Shown piece by piece: positions 16,113-24,847 of a stretch of DNA of 64,000 nt. Below the pieces are notes generated by a model. That model was not told the origin of the DNA. It was given only the letters and a program-made list of their open reading frames with translations, and did not search any database. Made by a program: the position numbers and the translations under genes. The DNA is taken from the NCBI RefSeq assembly GCF_900101685.1, contig NZ_FMZZ01000015.1, positions 62,001 through 126,000 on the forward strand. Direction: 5' to 3'. This DNA is from Actinokineospora iranica. GTDB taxonomy: Bacteria > Actinomycetota > Actinomycetes > Mycobacteriales > Pseudonocardiaceae. Position 1 is the stretch's first letter. Every line of letters starts with the position of its first letter.

Positions 16113-17102
16113 TCAGCCGATCTCGCCCGCCAGCGCCGCCAAGCGGTTATCCGCCATGGTGACGCGGGTCTGGTCGAGGGTGACGCCGAACAGGTACCGG
16201 CGGAACCCGAGGCGGTAGTAGTAGACCGCGCCCATCTCGACGTCGAGGACGACGCGCAGGAGTTTGCCGCCGATGGCGGCGTTGGTGGTGCGGTTGAGGG
16301 CGTTCATGAGGGAGCCGACGGATCGGCCGAAGCGCTCGTAGAAGCGGCGCCGGAACTGGGGGTTCACCTCGGTGAAGAACCTGGCCAGTTCCGGGGCGTC
16401 GAAGTGGTCGGTGGAGACCAGCGGCACGTCCTGGTCCCAGTACGACACGTGGTGCAGGTCCGCGGGGTTCACCGCGGCCGCGCACAGTCGGGCGACCCTG
16501 GTCGTCTCCTCGGTGTCGTCCTCGACCAGCAGGTACGGCTCCGCGGTGCCGGGGGGCGCGGGGCGCAGGGCCGCGGGTGTGTCGAAGCCGCCCGGGTTCA
16601 GCGATGGCAGGCCCTGCTCCCGCCGCAGCCGGGTGACCAGCGCGGACACCACCCGGTCGCCCCGTTCGACGCGACGGTCGGGCACGGCCACCTGGTCGGC
16701 GGAGCCGGCCGGGGCCACGCCGATGACGTAGCGGGCGGGCACGACGGCCTCGCAGAACAGCGCGCCTTCCTCCGCGTGCAGCACCGTGCGGATGAGCCTG
16801 CCGGTGACGACGGCCTGCAGGTCGCGGTCGAGCCGGTCGGCGGTGAGGCTGAACTGGCGGCCGAGCCTGCGGAACTCGTCGCGGCGGCTGCCGTCCGGCA
16901 CGCCGTCCGGGTCTGGCTCGGGCTCGCCCAGGGTGTCCAGGGCGAAGTCGAAGACCCCGTCGTCGAAGACCGCGAGGTAGGCGAGTCCGCCGAGGGCCAT
17001 GGCGTCGCGGCAGGCGATCCGGGTCTGCTCGAACTCGGGGCCGAGGTAGTCGGCGGAGTCCTCGTGGACCGCGCCGAGTTCAGGTCCGGGGAACGTCGAC
17101 AT
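16113..17102 (-). CDS. Internally duplicated protein linked to the FxsT gene (unknown)
   Basis: A 329-residue soluble protein that I do not recognise. It contains two related segments: GRLIRTVLHAEEGALFCEAV with RYVIGVA (about 102-130) and GKLLRVVLDVEMGAVYYYRL with RYLFGVT (about 281-307). Each is followed by a V.(V/M).D.R(V/L) stretch and preceded by a helix with ..F...(V/L)..L.. spacing, so the gene arose by duplication of a unit of roughly 120-150 residues. The ATG at 17102 has an AAGGAG site. The gene overlaps the FxsT-like gene by 23 bp and is transcribed after it, so a role in the same RiPP/effector locus is likely. A sensor-like alpha/beta fold is possible. Confidence 0.75.
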   Translation of the reverse strand: MSTFPGPELGAVHEDSADYLGPEFEQTRIACRDAMALGGLAYLAVFDDGVFDFALDTLGEPEPDPDGVPDGSRRDEFRRLGRQFSLTADRLDRDLQAVVTGRLIRTVLHAEEGALFCEAVVPARYVIGVAPAGSADQVAVPDRRVERGDRVVSALVTRLRREQGLPSLNPGGFDTPAALRPAPPGTAEPYLLVEDDTEETTRVARLCAAAVNPADLHHVSYWDQDVPLVSTDHFDAPELARFFTEVNPQFRRRFYERFGRSVGSLMNALNRTTNAAIGGKLLRVVLDVEMGAVYYYRLGFRRYLFGVTLDQTRVTMADNRLAALAGEIG

Positions 17103-20100
17103 CGATCTCCTTCCACCCGTGGTCGACGCCCTCGCGGGCCAGCCGCAGGTTGTGCGCGCCCGCCACGGTGTACGGGTGGTCCTTGCCGAGGAACTCCAGC
17201 GCGTCGGCGTGCGCGGCCTCGGTGGTCTTCACGGCCTGGCCGAGGTCGCCGGAGCGGGCCAGGACGAGCCCGTTGTCGAGTTCGGCGGCCAGGGTCCAGG
17301 GGTGCAGGCCGCCGAGGCGCTCGCGCAGCAGGGCCGCGGCGGTGGCGGTCTCGGTCAGCGCGCCCGCGGTGTCGCCTGCGGCGAGCAGCGCCAGGCCGAG
17401 GCCCAGCCCGCACAGCGCGAGGAACGGGTGCGTGGACGGCAGCGCGACCTCCGCGGTGAACCCGTGCAGCGCACCGCGGGCCAGTTTCACCGCGTACCCG
17501 GTGTCGGAGCCGGACAGCCGCAGCGCGGTGGCGTGGCTGAGCCCGCAGGCCAGCGTCTCCGGGTGGTACGGCCCGAGTTCAGCGCGCATGTCGCGCAGGG
17601 TGGTGGCGAGGCGGTCGCGGGCGACCCGGTGCCGCTCGGGTCCGATGCGCCGCAGCGCCACCCCGTAGCGCCACTGGGTGGTCAGCTCGGTGTGGTCGGG
17701 GCGGGGCCCGCGCTGCTGCAGCACCTGCAGCGCGCCGTGCAGCATGGTCGCGCCGTTGTGGTCGCCGAGTTCGCTGAGGTAGAAGCCGACCTTCGCCTGC
17801 GACCACACCGTCTGCGGGTCGGTCGGGCCGAACAGGCGGATGCGGCGGGCGTAGGTGTCGCGTTCGCGTTCCAGCGCGCTCGTCGGCTCGCCCGCGAGGA
17901 ACAGCGACAGGGCGAGGTTGTTGGCGGCCATCAGGGTCTGCGGGTGGTCTGCGCCCAGCGCGCGGACGAAGCCGAGGTAGGTGAACTCGTCCTCGGTGCG
18001 CGCCTCGGTGAACACGCCGAGCCCGCGCAGGTCGGCGCCGCGGCCGCGGGCGGCGATGAGCACCTGCGGGTGCCCGGGCTCGCGGGTCTCCAGCTGGCTG
18101 GTGAGCGCTTCCCTGGTGAGCCGCAGCGCGGCGCGCGGGTCGCCCAGCTCGCGGTGCAGGTCGGCGACCTTGCCCGCCAGCCGGACCCGCAGCCAGTCGC
18201 CCGCGCCGAACCGGTCGGCCCAGTCGGCGAGCAGGGCGACGCCGGTGGCCAGCGCGGCCCGCTGGACGTCCGGGCGGCGGGTCGCGGCCGCGCGGGAGGT
18301 CTGGTTGACCAGCCAGCGGCGGACCTGCGGGTCGGCGCTTTCCAGCGCGCCGGAAGTCGCCACGTGCGCGGCGAGTTCGTCGTAGCGCTCCGCCGCGCCG
18401 GGCGCGGATATCTCGACCTCGGTCGGCGCGTAGCCCGCCAGGCCCGCGAGGGTGGCCGCCTGCCGGGCCGCGCGTTCCCCGTCGGACATGGCGGCCCGGA
18501 GCACCTCCTGGGTCCTGCGGTTCATCCGGAGCTGGTGGTTGTGGCCCCAGTCGACGCGGAAGAGCCCGTGGCGCTCGCCGAGCCACAGCGCCCGGTCGAT
18601 CTCGGCGGCGTCCTGGCGCACCGGCTCGGCCTCGGCCGCTGGCACCGCGTCGAGGAGCCGGTCGAGGAACGGGCGGGACCGGAGCAGGCCCAGGCTCACG
18701 CCCTTGGGCGAGAGGAACGCGCACGCCTGCGCCAGCAGCGCCGCGAGCCTGCCCGGCGCGGTCTCGCGCAGCGCGGCCATGGTGATCGACAGCATCCGCT
18801 CGACCACGGGTCCCGCTGGCGCCGCCGCCCACGCGGCCATGACCTGGTCCGCGGCGAGCCGCGCGGAGTCGACCATGGCCTCGCGGGCCAGCCGGGACGA
18901 CTCGGCGCGCTCGGCGAGCAGGCAGGCGGCGAGGTCGAGGGCGAGCGGGACGTGCCCGAGCAGCCCGGCGATCTCCCGGCCGCGCTCCCAGGTGAGGCCG
19001 GGCAGTCGGGCGCGCAGCAGGTCGACGGCCTCGTCCTCGGCCATGCCGCGCAGCCGCAGGCCCTCGGCTTCCCGGTCGCGGGTGGTGATCAGGATGTGCC
19101 CGGTGTCGCCGTCGGGCAGCAGGTCGGCGACGGCGGCGAGGTCGACGGCGTCGTCGTAGACGAGCAGGAACCGGCCGGGGGGGCCTTCGCGGCTCAGCAC
19201 GTCGAGGGCGCGCTGGCTGCCGCCGGTGTCGGACCGCTCGCCGGGGAACCGGACGGACAGGTCGTCCAGGCTGGCGTGGGCGGCGGCCCGGTCGTGCGCG
19301 GGCACCCACCAGACCAGGCTGTAGTCGTAGCCGAAGCGGTGCGCGTACTCCAGCGCCGTCGCGCTCTTGCCGATGCCGTCGGCCCCGGTGAGGACCGTGA
19401 CGACCCGGCCCTCGCCCGCGCGGAACGTGTCGCGCAGCCGGTCGAGGTCGTCGCCGCGGCCGAGGAACGGACCGGGCCGCGGCGGCAGGCTGACCACGCC
19501 GTGCGCGGTCGTGCCGGGAACGGGGGCTATCCCGGTTCCGGCGCCGTCGTCGCGGTCGATGAGGGCGAAGTGCCGCAGCAGCCGCCTGCGCAGGTCGCGG
19601 GCCTCGGCGCGGGCCGTGGTGGCCGGGATGATCTCCCGGATGTGCCGCGGGATGCGCGCGGCGAGCGCGGCGTCGACACCGGGCGGGTCGTCCTGGTCGC
19701 CGCCGCGCACGAGGACGAGCAGGCCGTCGGCCGGGTCGGCGCCGAGCCAGTCGCCCGCGGAGCGCAGGTCCCGGGTCTGCGCGCCCACGTCTTCGAGCCG
19801 GGCGCGCACCCAGTCGCCCCAGGGGCGGTCCTCGGCGCGGTGGGCCACGATCAGGCGGCTCGGCCTGCTCGACACCGGCAGGTCGAACGCGCGGCGGTAG
19901 CGGTCGCGCAGCGCCGCGGACGGCGGCACGGGCGCGGGCCCGTTCGCGCCGGTCACCGCCTTGGACAGGCGGGTGTAGCGGTCCCACAGGTCGCCATCGG
20001 CCGGGTCTTCCGCGAGGGCGGGAAGCATCGGCCGGTGGATTTCCCATGAGCGGTAGGGGATCTCGACCAGGGCGTCGGCGACGGTGTGCCCTCGGCCAAG

Positions 20101-20787
20101 GGACTGCCCGAACGCCAGGCGGATCCCGGACCACACCGCGCGGCGCCTGCTCTCGTTGGCCGAGTCGAACCGGGTGACCACCGGGATCAGGTCGACGTGC
20201 ACGGGGGTCTTGCCCTGGACCGCGGCGGCGAGCTCCGCGGCGTCGGCGATCTCGCGCAGGCCGGGCGGGAAGCACACCACGGCGATGTCGCTCAGGGTGG
20301 CGGCGAGGGCGACCACACCGGTTCCCGCGCCCTGCGGGACGTTGACCAGCACGTCGTCATAGCCGAGCGTGGCGAGCTTCCCGCGCAGGTCGGCGACCGG
20401 GTCGTGCTCGACGGTGAGCCGATCGGCCCCGGCGCCCACCGGGACGTCGAACAGCTCGACGAATCCCTCCGCCTCGGGGAACTCCACGCGCGTCAGGCCG
20501 GTCGCCTGCCCGCCGCCGCGCGCGCGGTGGACGGCGCGCAGGGCGCCTGCGACCTCGGGCGGGCACTCCCGCGCGCCGACGCGGAACGGGCGCAGGTGGT
20601 CGACCACCGCGCGCGACTCCTCGGCCCAGTCCACGACCAGCACCGCGCGGCCCGCGGTGGCGAGCTGCCAGGCGAGGGTCGCCACCACGCCGGAGCGGGC
20701 CGCCCCGGTGGTCGCGGCGAGGAAGGCGACGATCCCGGCTTGGCGCGGCGCGGGCCCCGGGTTGTTCGCTGGCCCCGGGCTGTTCAT
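17080..20787 (-). CDS. fxsT: FxsT-like protein: SIMIBI-type, TIR-like, NB-ARC and TPR domains
   Basis: A 1235-residue STAND-type protein matching the 'FxSxx-COOH system tetratricopeptide repeat' group. Order of parts: a ParA/MinD-like domain (about 17-275), a TIR-like domain (about 309-410, RLIVAHRAEDRPWGDWVRARL), an NB-ARC ATPase (from about 438, P-loop GADGIGKS 468-475, Walker B FLLVYDD), then TPR repeats (about 840-1220) with the ...HP.TL.A..NLA...G pattern. The first domain has lost its P-loop lysine (TTGAARSGV, about 26-34), so it is probably not an active ATPase. It lies between the precursor gene and the duplicated gene at 16113. Its biological role is not established; NB-ARC/TPR proteins generally act as inducible switches. 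Confidence 0.85.
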   Translation of the reverse strand: MNSPGPANNPGPAPRQAGIVAFLAATTGAARSGVVATLAWQLATAGRAVLVVDWAEESRAVVDHLRPFRVGARECPPEVAGALRAVHRARGGGQATGLTRVEFPEAEGFVELFDVPVGAGADRLTVEHDPVADLRGKLATLGYDDVLVNVPQGAGTGVVALAATLSDIAVVCFPPGLREIADAAELAAAVQGKTPVHVDLIPVVTRFDSANESRRRAVWSGIRLAFGQSLGRGHTVADALVEIPYRSWEIHRPMLPALAEDPADGDLWDRYTRLSKAVTGANGPAPVPPSAALRDRYRRAFDLPVSSRPSRLIVAHRAEDRPWGDWVRARLEDVGAQTRDLRSAGDWLGADPADGLLVLVRGGDQDDPPGVDAALAARIPRHIREIIPATTARAEARDLRRRLLRHFALIDRDDGAGTGIAPVPGTTAHGVVSLPPRPGPFLGRGDDLDRLRDTFRAGEGRVVTVLTGADGIGKSATALEYAHRFGYDYSLVWWVPAHDRAAAHASLDDLSVRFPGERSDTGGSQRALDVLSREGPPGRFLLVYDDAVDLAAVADLLPDGDTGHILITTRDREAEGLRLRGMAEDEAVDLLRARLPGLTWERGREIAGLLGHVPLALDLAACLLAERAESSRLAREAMVDSARLAADQVMAAWAAAPAGPVVERMLSITMAALRETAPGRLAALLAQACAFLSPKGVSLGLLRSRPFLDRLLDAVPAAEAEPVRQDAAEIDRALWLGERHGLFRVDWGHNHQLRMNRRTQEVLRAAMSDGERAARQAATLAGLAGYAPTEVEISAPGAAERYDELAAHVATSGALESADPQVRRWLVNQTSRAAATRRPDVQRAALATGVALLADWADRFGAGDWLRVRLAGKVADLHRELGDPRAALRLTREALTSQLETREPGHPQVLIAARGRGADLRGLGVFTEARTEDEFTYLGFVRALGADHPQTLMAANNLALSLFLAGEPTSALERERDTYARRIRLFGPTDPQTVWSQAKVGFYLSELGDHNGATMLHGALQVLQQRGPRPDHTELTTQWRYGVALRRIGPERHRVARDRLATTLRDMRAELGPYHPETLACGLSHATALRLSGSDTGYAVKLARGALHGFTAEVALPSTHPFLALCGLGLGLALLAAGDTAGALTETATAAALLRERLGGLHPWTLAAELDNGLVLARSGDLGQAVKTTEAAHADALEFLGKDHPYTVAGAHNLRLAREGVDHGWKEIDVDVPRT

Positions 20788-20823
20788 CGTGTCCCCAATC
20801 CGGCGTCGGTCATGGGCGCCGCC

Positions 20824-21012
20824 TCAGATCGCGTTCTGGAAAGCCGCGTACCGGTCGGGGACCGCGTCGTACTCGGTCAAGATCCGGCGCAGCGACGCGG
20901 CCAGGACGGTGTCGGGCAGGGCGGCCAGGCGATCGAGGTCGAGGTCGGTCACGTCCAGCAGATCGGACTCGTGGACCCGGTGCTCGGCGCCGCGCCCCCC
21001 GTCGTCGTCCAT
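20824..21012 (-). CDS. fxsA: FxSxx-COOH-type RiPP precursor with FQNAI C-terminus
   Basis: A 62-residue precursor. The leader is acidic with the family's (D/E)xxDLxxLxxLPDTVLAASLRRIL helix (about 24-45). The C-terminus is RYAAFQNAI. FxsA precursors end in F-x-S-x-x; here the serine is replaced by asparagine (F-Q-N-A-I). The aromatic-X-Asn arrangement still fits the three-residue cyclophane rule, in which radical SAM enzymes join an aromatic ring to the beta-carbon two residues on. The start ATG at 21012 has a GGAAGGGG site. It is the first gene of the minus-strand operon (36 bp before fxsT) and diverges from the maturase gene. Confidence 0.82.
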   Translation of the reverse strand: MDDDGGRGAEHRVHESDLLDVTDLDLDRLAALPDTVLAASLRRILTEYDAVPDRYAAFQNAI

Positions 21013-21170
21013 GCGCCGCTTCCCCTTCCTGGTTTCGCTGAACCCCCTCTCACATAGTAGTCCGGAACATCAACATTAGTGACGGATACGCCGATCGGAC
21101 CACCCATGCGGTGGGTTCGCCTGTGTTTCATTACCTCGGGGGACCACGCGCGAAGCCGAGGAGAGGGCAG
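21013..21170. promoter_or_regulatory. Divergent promoter region of the RiPP locus
   Basis: 158 bp separate the precursor start (minus strand) and the radical SAM start (plus strand). The stretch around 21050-21080 is clearly more AT-rich than its surroundings (CATAGTAGT, ACATTAGTG), as expected for -10 regions of two divergent promoters. I could not assign hexamer pairs with confidence. Confidence 0.45.
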
Positions 21171-22286
21171 ATGACCGACCAGGGCCTGCGGCCGTTTCGC
21201 CAGTTCGTGCTCAAGGCGCACAGCCGCTGCAATCTCGCCTGCGATTACTGCTACGTCTACAAAATGGCCGACCAGGGTTGGCGCGCGCAGCCGCACGCGA
21301 TGTCCCGGGCGACGGTGGAAAACACCGCGGACCGGATCGCCGAACACGCCCGGGCGCACGGCCTGGGGAAAGTCGACATCGCCCTGCACGGCGGCGAACC
21401 GCTGCTGGCGGGCCGAACCCACCTGGCCTGGACCGTGCGCACGCTGCGCGAGCGGGTTCCCGCGGAGGTTCGCGTAACGGTCCAGACCAACGGCACGCTC
21501 TTAGACGAGGATTTCCTCCACCTGTTCGCCGATCTGGGCGTGCGGGTAGGCGTAAGCGTCGACGGTGACGCGCGAACCCACGACCACCGCCGCCGCGGCC
21601 ACGACGGCGCGGGCAGCCACGGCGCGACGGCACGCGGCCTGCGTCTGCTGGCCGCGCCCGAGTTCCGCCCGATCTACGCGGGCCTGCTGTGCGTGGTCGA
21701 CCTGTCCCACGACCCACTGGCGACGTACTCGGCGCTGCTGGAACACGAACCGCCCGCGATCGATCTCCTCCTGCCGCACGGGAACTGGACCGCCCCGCCG
21801 CCCCGCCGGGAGCCGGGCTCGGCGGAAACCCCCTACGCGGACTGGCTGGGCGCGGTGTTCGACCACTGGTACGCCGCGCCGGTAAAACGCACGTCGGTGC
21901 GGCTGTTCGACGAACTGCTGAACCTGCTTCTCAACGGTCGTTCAGGGGTGGAAAGCATCGGCGCGGCTCCCGCTCAACACGTGGTAGTGCAAACCGACGG
22001 CTCTATAGAGCTATCCGACACTCTTGCCTCGGCATACGACGGCGCCGCGATCACCGGTCTGCACGTTTCCCGAGACCCGTTCGACGCGGCCCTGCGGCCG
22101 GAACCAGAACGGTCGCGGGCTTGCGCCACGTGCCCGGAACTAGCCATCTGCGGCGGCGGTCTACCCGCGCACCGTTATCGCGCGGACAACGGTTTCACCA
22201 ACCCGTCGGTCTACTGCCCTGACCTACTGGGTCTTATCCACCACGTCCGCACCCGGCTGACCACCGATCTGGCCGCCCTCCGATGA
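21171..22286 (+). CDS. fxsB: FxsB-family radical SAM/SPASM cyclophane-forming maturase
   Basis: A 371-residue radical SAM enzyme. The CxxxCxxC cluster motif is C20, C24 and C27 (CNLACDYC). GGEPLL (about 74-79) and VSVDGDARTHD follow the usual SAM barrel order. The C-terminal SPASM region has C318, C321, C327 (CATCPELAICGGG) and C349 for auxiliary clusters. FxsB enzymes make the cyclophane in FxsA-type precursors, here presumably on FQN. ATG 21171 has a GAGGAGAGGG site. The gene contains a TTA leucine codon (codon 111) and more A/T-ending codons than its neighbours. It ends in an ATGA overlap with the HExxH gene. Confidence 0.92.
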   Translation: MTDQGLRPFRQFVLKAHSRCNLACDYCYVYKMADQGWRAQPHAMSRATVENTADRIAEHARAHGLGKVDIALHGGEPLLAGRTHLAWTVRTLRERVPAEVRVTVQTNGTLLDEDFLHLFADLGVRVGVSVDGDARTHDHRRRGHDGAGSHGATARGLRLLAAPEFRPIYAGLLCVVDLSHDPLATYSALLEHEPPAIDLLLPHGNWTAPPPRREPGSAETPYADWLGAVFDHWYAAPVKRTSVRLFDELLNLLLNGRSGVESIGAAPAQHVVVQTDGSIELSDTLASAYDGAAITGLHVSRDPFDAALRPEPERSRACATCPELAICGGGLPAHRYRADNGFTNPSVYCPDLLGLIHHVRTRLTTDLAALR

Positions 22287-23479
22287 CCCCTGCCCCTTGC
22301 GACTCACCCGGCTCCCGCCACCGGCTGAGCACGGCGGACCTCGCCACCCTGGCCAGAGGCGGCGGCGGCAAGCCGATCATGCGAACCCTGGTGGCGGCCC
22401 GCAGAAGCCGCACGCTGCAACTGATCCGCCTCTTAGCCAGCCACAACCTCTTAACCAGGTCCGCCTGGAACCTCTTAGCCGAAGTCCGCCGCCACTCCCC
22501 CGAGGCCGCCGACCGCGTGCTGGACTCCCCTTCGGTGGGCGCGTGGGCGACCCAGACTGTGTTGGCCCTCCGCCGAAACACCCCAGCCCGCCCGGAAGAC
22601 CTGGCTTACCTCGCGGCGGCAGCGGCCATCCGCGGCGAAGTCGACGCGGTCGTGGAGTTGCCGCCCAGTCCCCACCCCGTGCTCCCATCGCTAGGCGTGC
22701 TCCCCACTCCAATTTCGGGCCCAGTCATCACATCGGCCCTCACTTGGACGCCCGACCCGGAAATCACCCTCCCCGGCGGCGTCACCTTCACCATCCACCG
22801 CCGCTGGCCCGCTCCGCCCACCAGCGATCTCCACTTGGCCCGCTCGGTGGACATCCCCGAGTGGCAGGACCGAATCGCCCGCGCCTGGGCCCTGCTCCGC
22901 ACCCACCACCCCGAGGTGGCCGACGAGTTGGCCACCGGCGTCACCGTGCTCGCGCCCCTGGAACCGGCGGCGGACGGGGTCAGCAGTGTGACCATGTCGG
23001 ACGCTTTCGGCTGTCTGTTCCTGTCCCTCGGCCCCGACGACACCACCGTCGCGGTGACCCTGGCCCACGAGGTCCAGCACACGAAACTGGTGGCCCTCAT
23101 GGATTTGTTCCCCTTGGTCGACCCAACCCACAAGGCCCGCTACTACGCCCCATGGCGCGCCGACCCGCGCCCGATCACCGGCCTGCTCCACGGCACCTAC
23201 GCCTACCTTGGCGTTACCGCCTTCTGGCGAGCCCACCGAGCCGTGGAACCACACGGCCAAGCGGGCCGCGAGTTCGCCCGCTGGCGATCCGGTTCCCTGC
23301 TCGGCTGCCGAACCCTGCTCACCAGCGGCGGCCTGACCGAAGTGGGCCATGAGTTCGTCACCGGCATGACCGCCGCGTTATCGGAGTGGGCCGACGAACC
23401 AGTGCCCCCCGCCGACCGAACCGCGGCTTTCCGACTACTGGCCGAACACCGCGAGGACTGGCTCACCCGGCACTCGTAG
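22283..23479 (+). CDS. HExxH-type putative peptide-modifying enzyme of the RiPP locus
   Basis: A 398-residue protein with HEVQH at residues 262-266, the metal-binding signature of the 'HEXXH motif putative peptide modification' family. Members of this family are now regarded as iron/alpha-ketoglutarate peptide beta-hydroxylases rather than proteases. Beta-hydroxylation of a precursor residue is therefore plausible but not shown here. Translation is coupled to fxsB by ATGA. Four TTA leucine codons (51, 57, 65 and 366) are striking in this genome and point to bldA-type tRNA-Leu(UAA) control. The gene ends 71 bp before the pseudogene remnant on the other strand. Confidence 0.85.
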   Translation: MTPAPCDSPGSRHRLSTADLATLARGGGGKPIMRTLVAARRSRTLQLIRLLASHNLLTRSAWNLLAEVRRHSPEAADRVLDSPSVGAWATQTVLALRRNTPARPEDLAYLAAAAAIRGEVDAVVELPPSPHPVLPSLGVLPTPISGPVITSALTWTPDPEITLPGGVTFTIHRRWPAPPTSDLHLARSVDIPEWQDRIARAWALLRTHHPEVADELATGVTVLAPLEPAADGVSSVTMSDAFGCLFLSLGPDDTTVAVTLAHEVQHTKLVALMDLFPLVDPTHKARYYAPWRADPRPITGLLHGTYAYLGVTAFWRAHRAVEPHGQAGREFARWRSGSLLGCRTLLTSGGLTEVGHEFVTGMTAALSEWADEPVPPADRTAAFRLLAEHREDWLTRHS

Positions 23480-23550
23480 CAGTGACACCATGCCATGGCA
23501 GGTCAACGAACCGGTCCGAGACAAGTCATCCGAGTCCCCGAACGCGCGAG

Positions 23551-24820
23551 TCAGCTTGCGAGGAACAGGGACTCGGCGGCATCGGTGCGGGAGGCATCGA
23601 CTCCGTTGCTGGTGTAGTCAAGTTGTTCGCGGCCTGCCCAGTCGGGGATGGGGCCTTCTGGGGTGGTGAGGTGCTGGTAGCCGGTGCCGTTCCAGGCGAA
23701 TTGGTAGATGCGCTGGTGGTCGGGATAGAAGGGGGTGTAGTCGCCACCCTTTGCGAGCTGTTTGGTCAAGGTGTTGTTGAAGAAGACGTTCTGGGGGCCG
23801 GTCGCGCCGACCACTTCACTGCTTTGGCTCCTGCTCCCCACCAGATCGGGTACCAGGTTGACTCGTCGGTTTCCGCTCCACCTTCGCCGCCGCAGTTGGT
23901 CCGGCAGTTGCCGGGGCTGTGCTCGAAGGGGACGCGGGCAGTGTTCTGTTCGAAGAGGTTGCGGCGTTCCCAGCCGCCGTGGAGGTTGGGGTCGGTGTCG
24001 AAGTCGTTGGCGGTCACGACGTTGTTGGACGCGGACCATAGGTCTTGTTGTCGATCTCGGGGGAACCGTCCGAAGTGGAGGTCACCGGTAGGTCGAACTC
24101 CAGGGGCTTGTCGACGGTGATGGTGCGGGCGGACTGGTTGACGGCGGCGATGGCGAAAATCTGTTGGCGCGTATGCGTGTTCCGGGCTTGCCGGACTGCG
24201 CTTCCTGCGCCCGGTAGAAGCCGACCGAGTCCGCGCCGCGGATGTTGACGTAGCCGCCGACAGCGAAGTGGTCCCACTCCACCTTGCCCGCCAAGTGGAC
24301 GACGATGTCGCCTGTCCGCGCGGAGAACCCTGGGTCGCCGTCCTTGTCGCGTAGTTTCCGCCTGCCTTCCAATGGACGTTCACGCTGCCCTCGAACAGGT
24401 CTCTGCGGTTGGCGGGGGCGGATTCGTAGTCCTCCCGGTAATCCTCGTGCACCGCGGCGGACTGGACCCGGAACAGGCCCCGCCCCGGCCACAGCCAGCC
24501 GCCGTTGCCGCTCTCGTAGCCCATCTCGTCGGGGTCCCAGGCGTTGCCGTCCTTGGTGAGGCCGTCATAGCGGGTGTTCTCGTCCGGGCGGAAGACGAAC
24601 CGGGTGCCGGTCGCGGGGTCCGCGCCCGCGCCGCGGATGACCAGGTAGTCCGCGTCGACCCGGAGTTGGCCGGTCACATCGAGGACGCCAGCGGGCAGGG
24701 TGGTCAGGGACGCCGATCGTAGGACGCGGACGGCGAGCACTCCCGCTTCACCTTGTCGATGGCCGCCCGCAGGCCGTCGGTGTCATCCTGGTTGTCGTTC
24801 GGGGTGACTTCTGGGGTCAT
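23551..24820 (-). pseudogene. Broken right-handed beta-helix (pectate-lyase-like) gene
   Basis: Pieces of one protein are spread over three frames. The start (MTPEVTPNDNQDDTDGLRAA) shifts near 24740 into LPAGVLDVTGQLRVDADYLV. It shifts again near 24355 (to FSARTGDIVVHLAGKVEW), near 24185 (to QQIFAIAAVNQSARTITVDK), near 24040 (to NNVVTANDFDTDPNL) and near 23825 (to GATGPQNVFFNNTLTKQL). The last piece stops at 23551. The D.DGL..AID..., LP.G.Y/V and ..L.I.G.G phrases are those of Pectate_lyase_3/beta-helix enzymes. No signal peptide remains, so the 5' end is also lost. Five shifts are too many for sequencing error alone. Confidence 0.75.
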
Positions 24821-24847
24821 CTGATCAACGACAGGAGTGACACTGGT

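Noticed and set aside
16147..17413. Arg/Pro-rich frames overlapping the duplicated gene and fxsT
   Set aside because: These are shadows in other frames. The chosen frames carry domain features and good starts.
22606..23350. Antisense frames over the HExxH gene
   Set aside because: No domain or ribosome site. The plus-strand gene has HEVQH and is coupled to fxsB.
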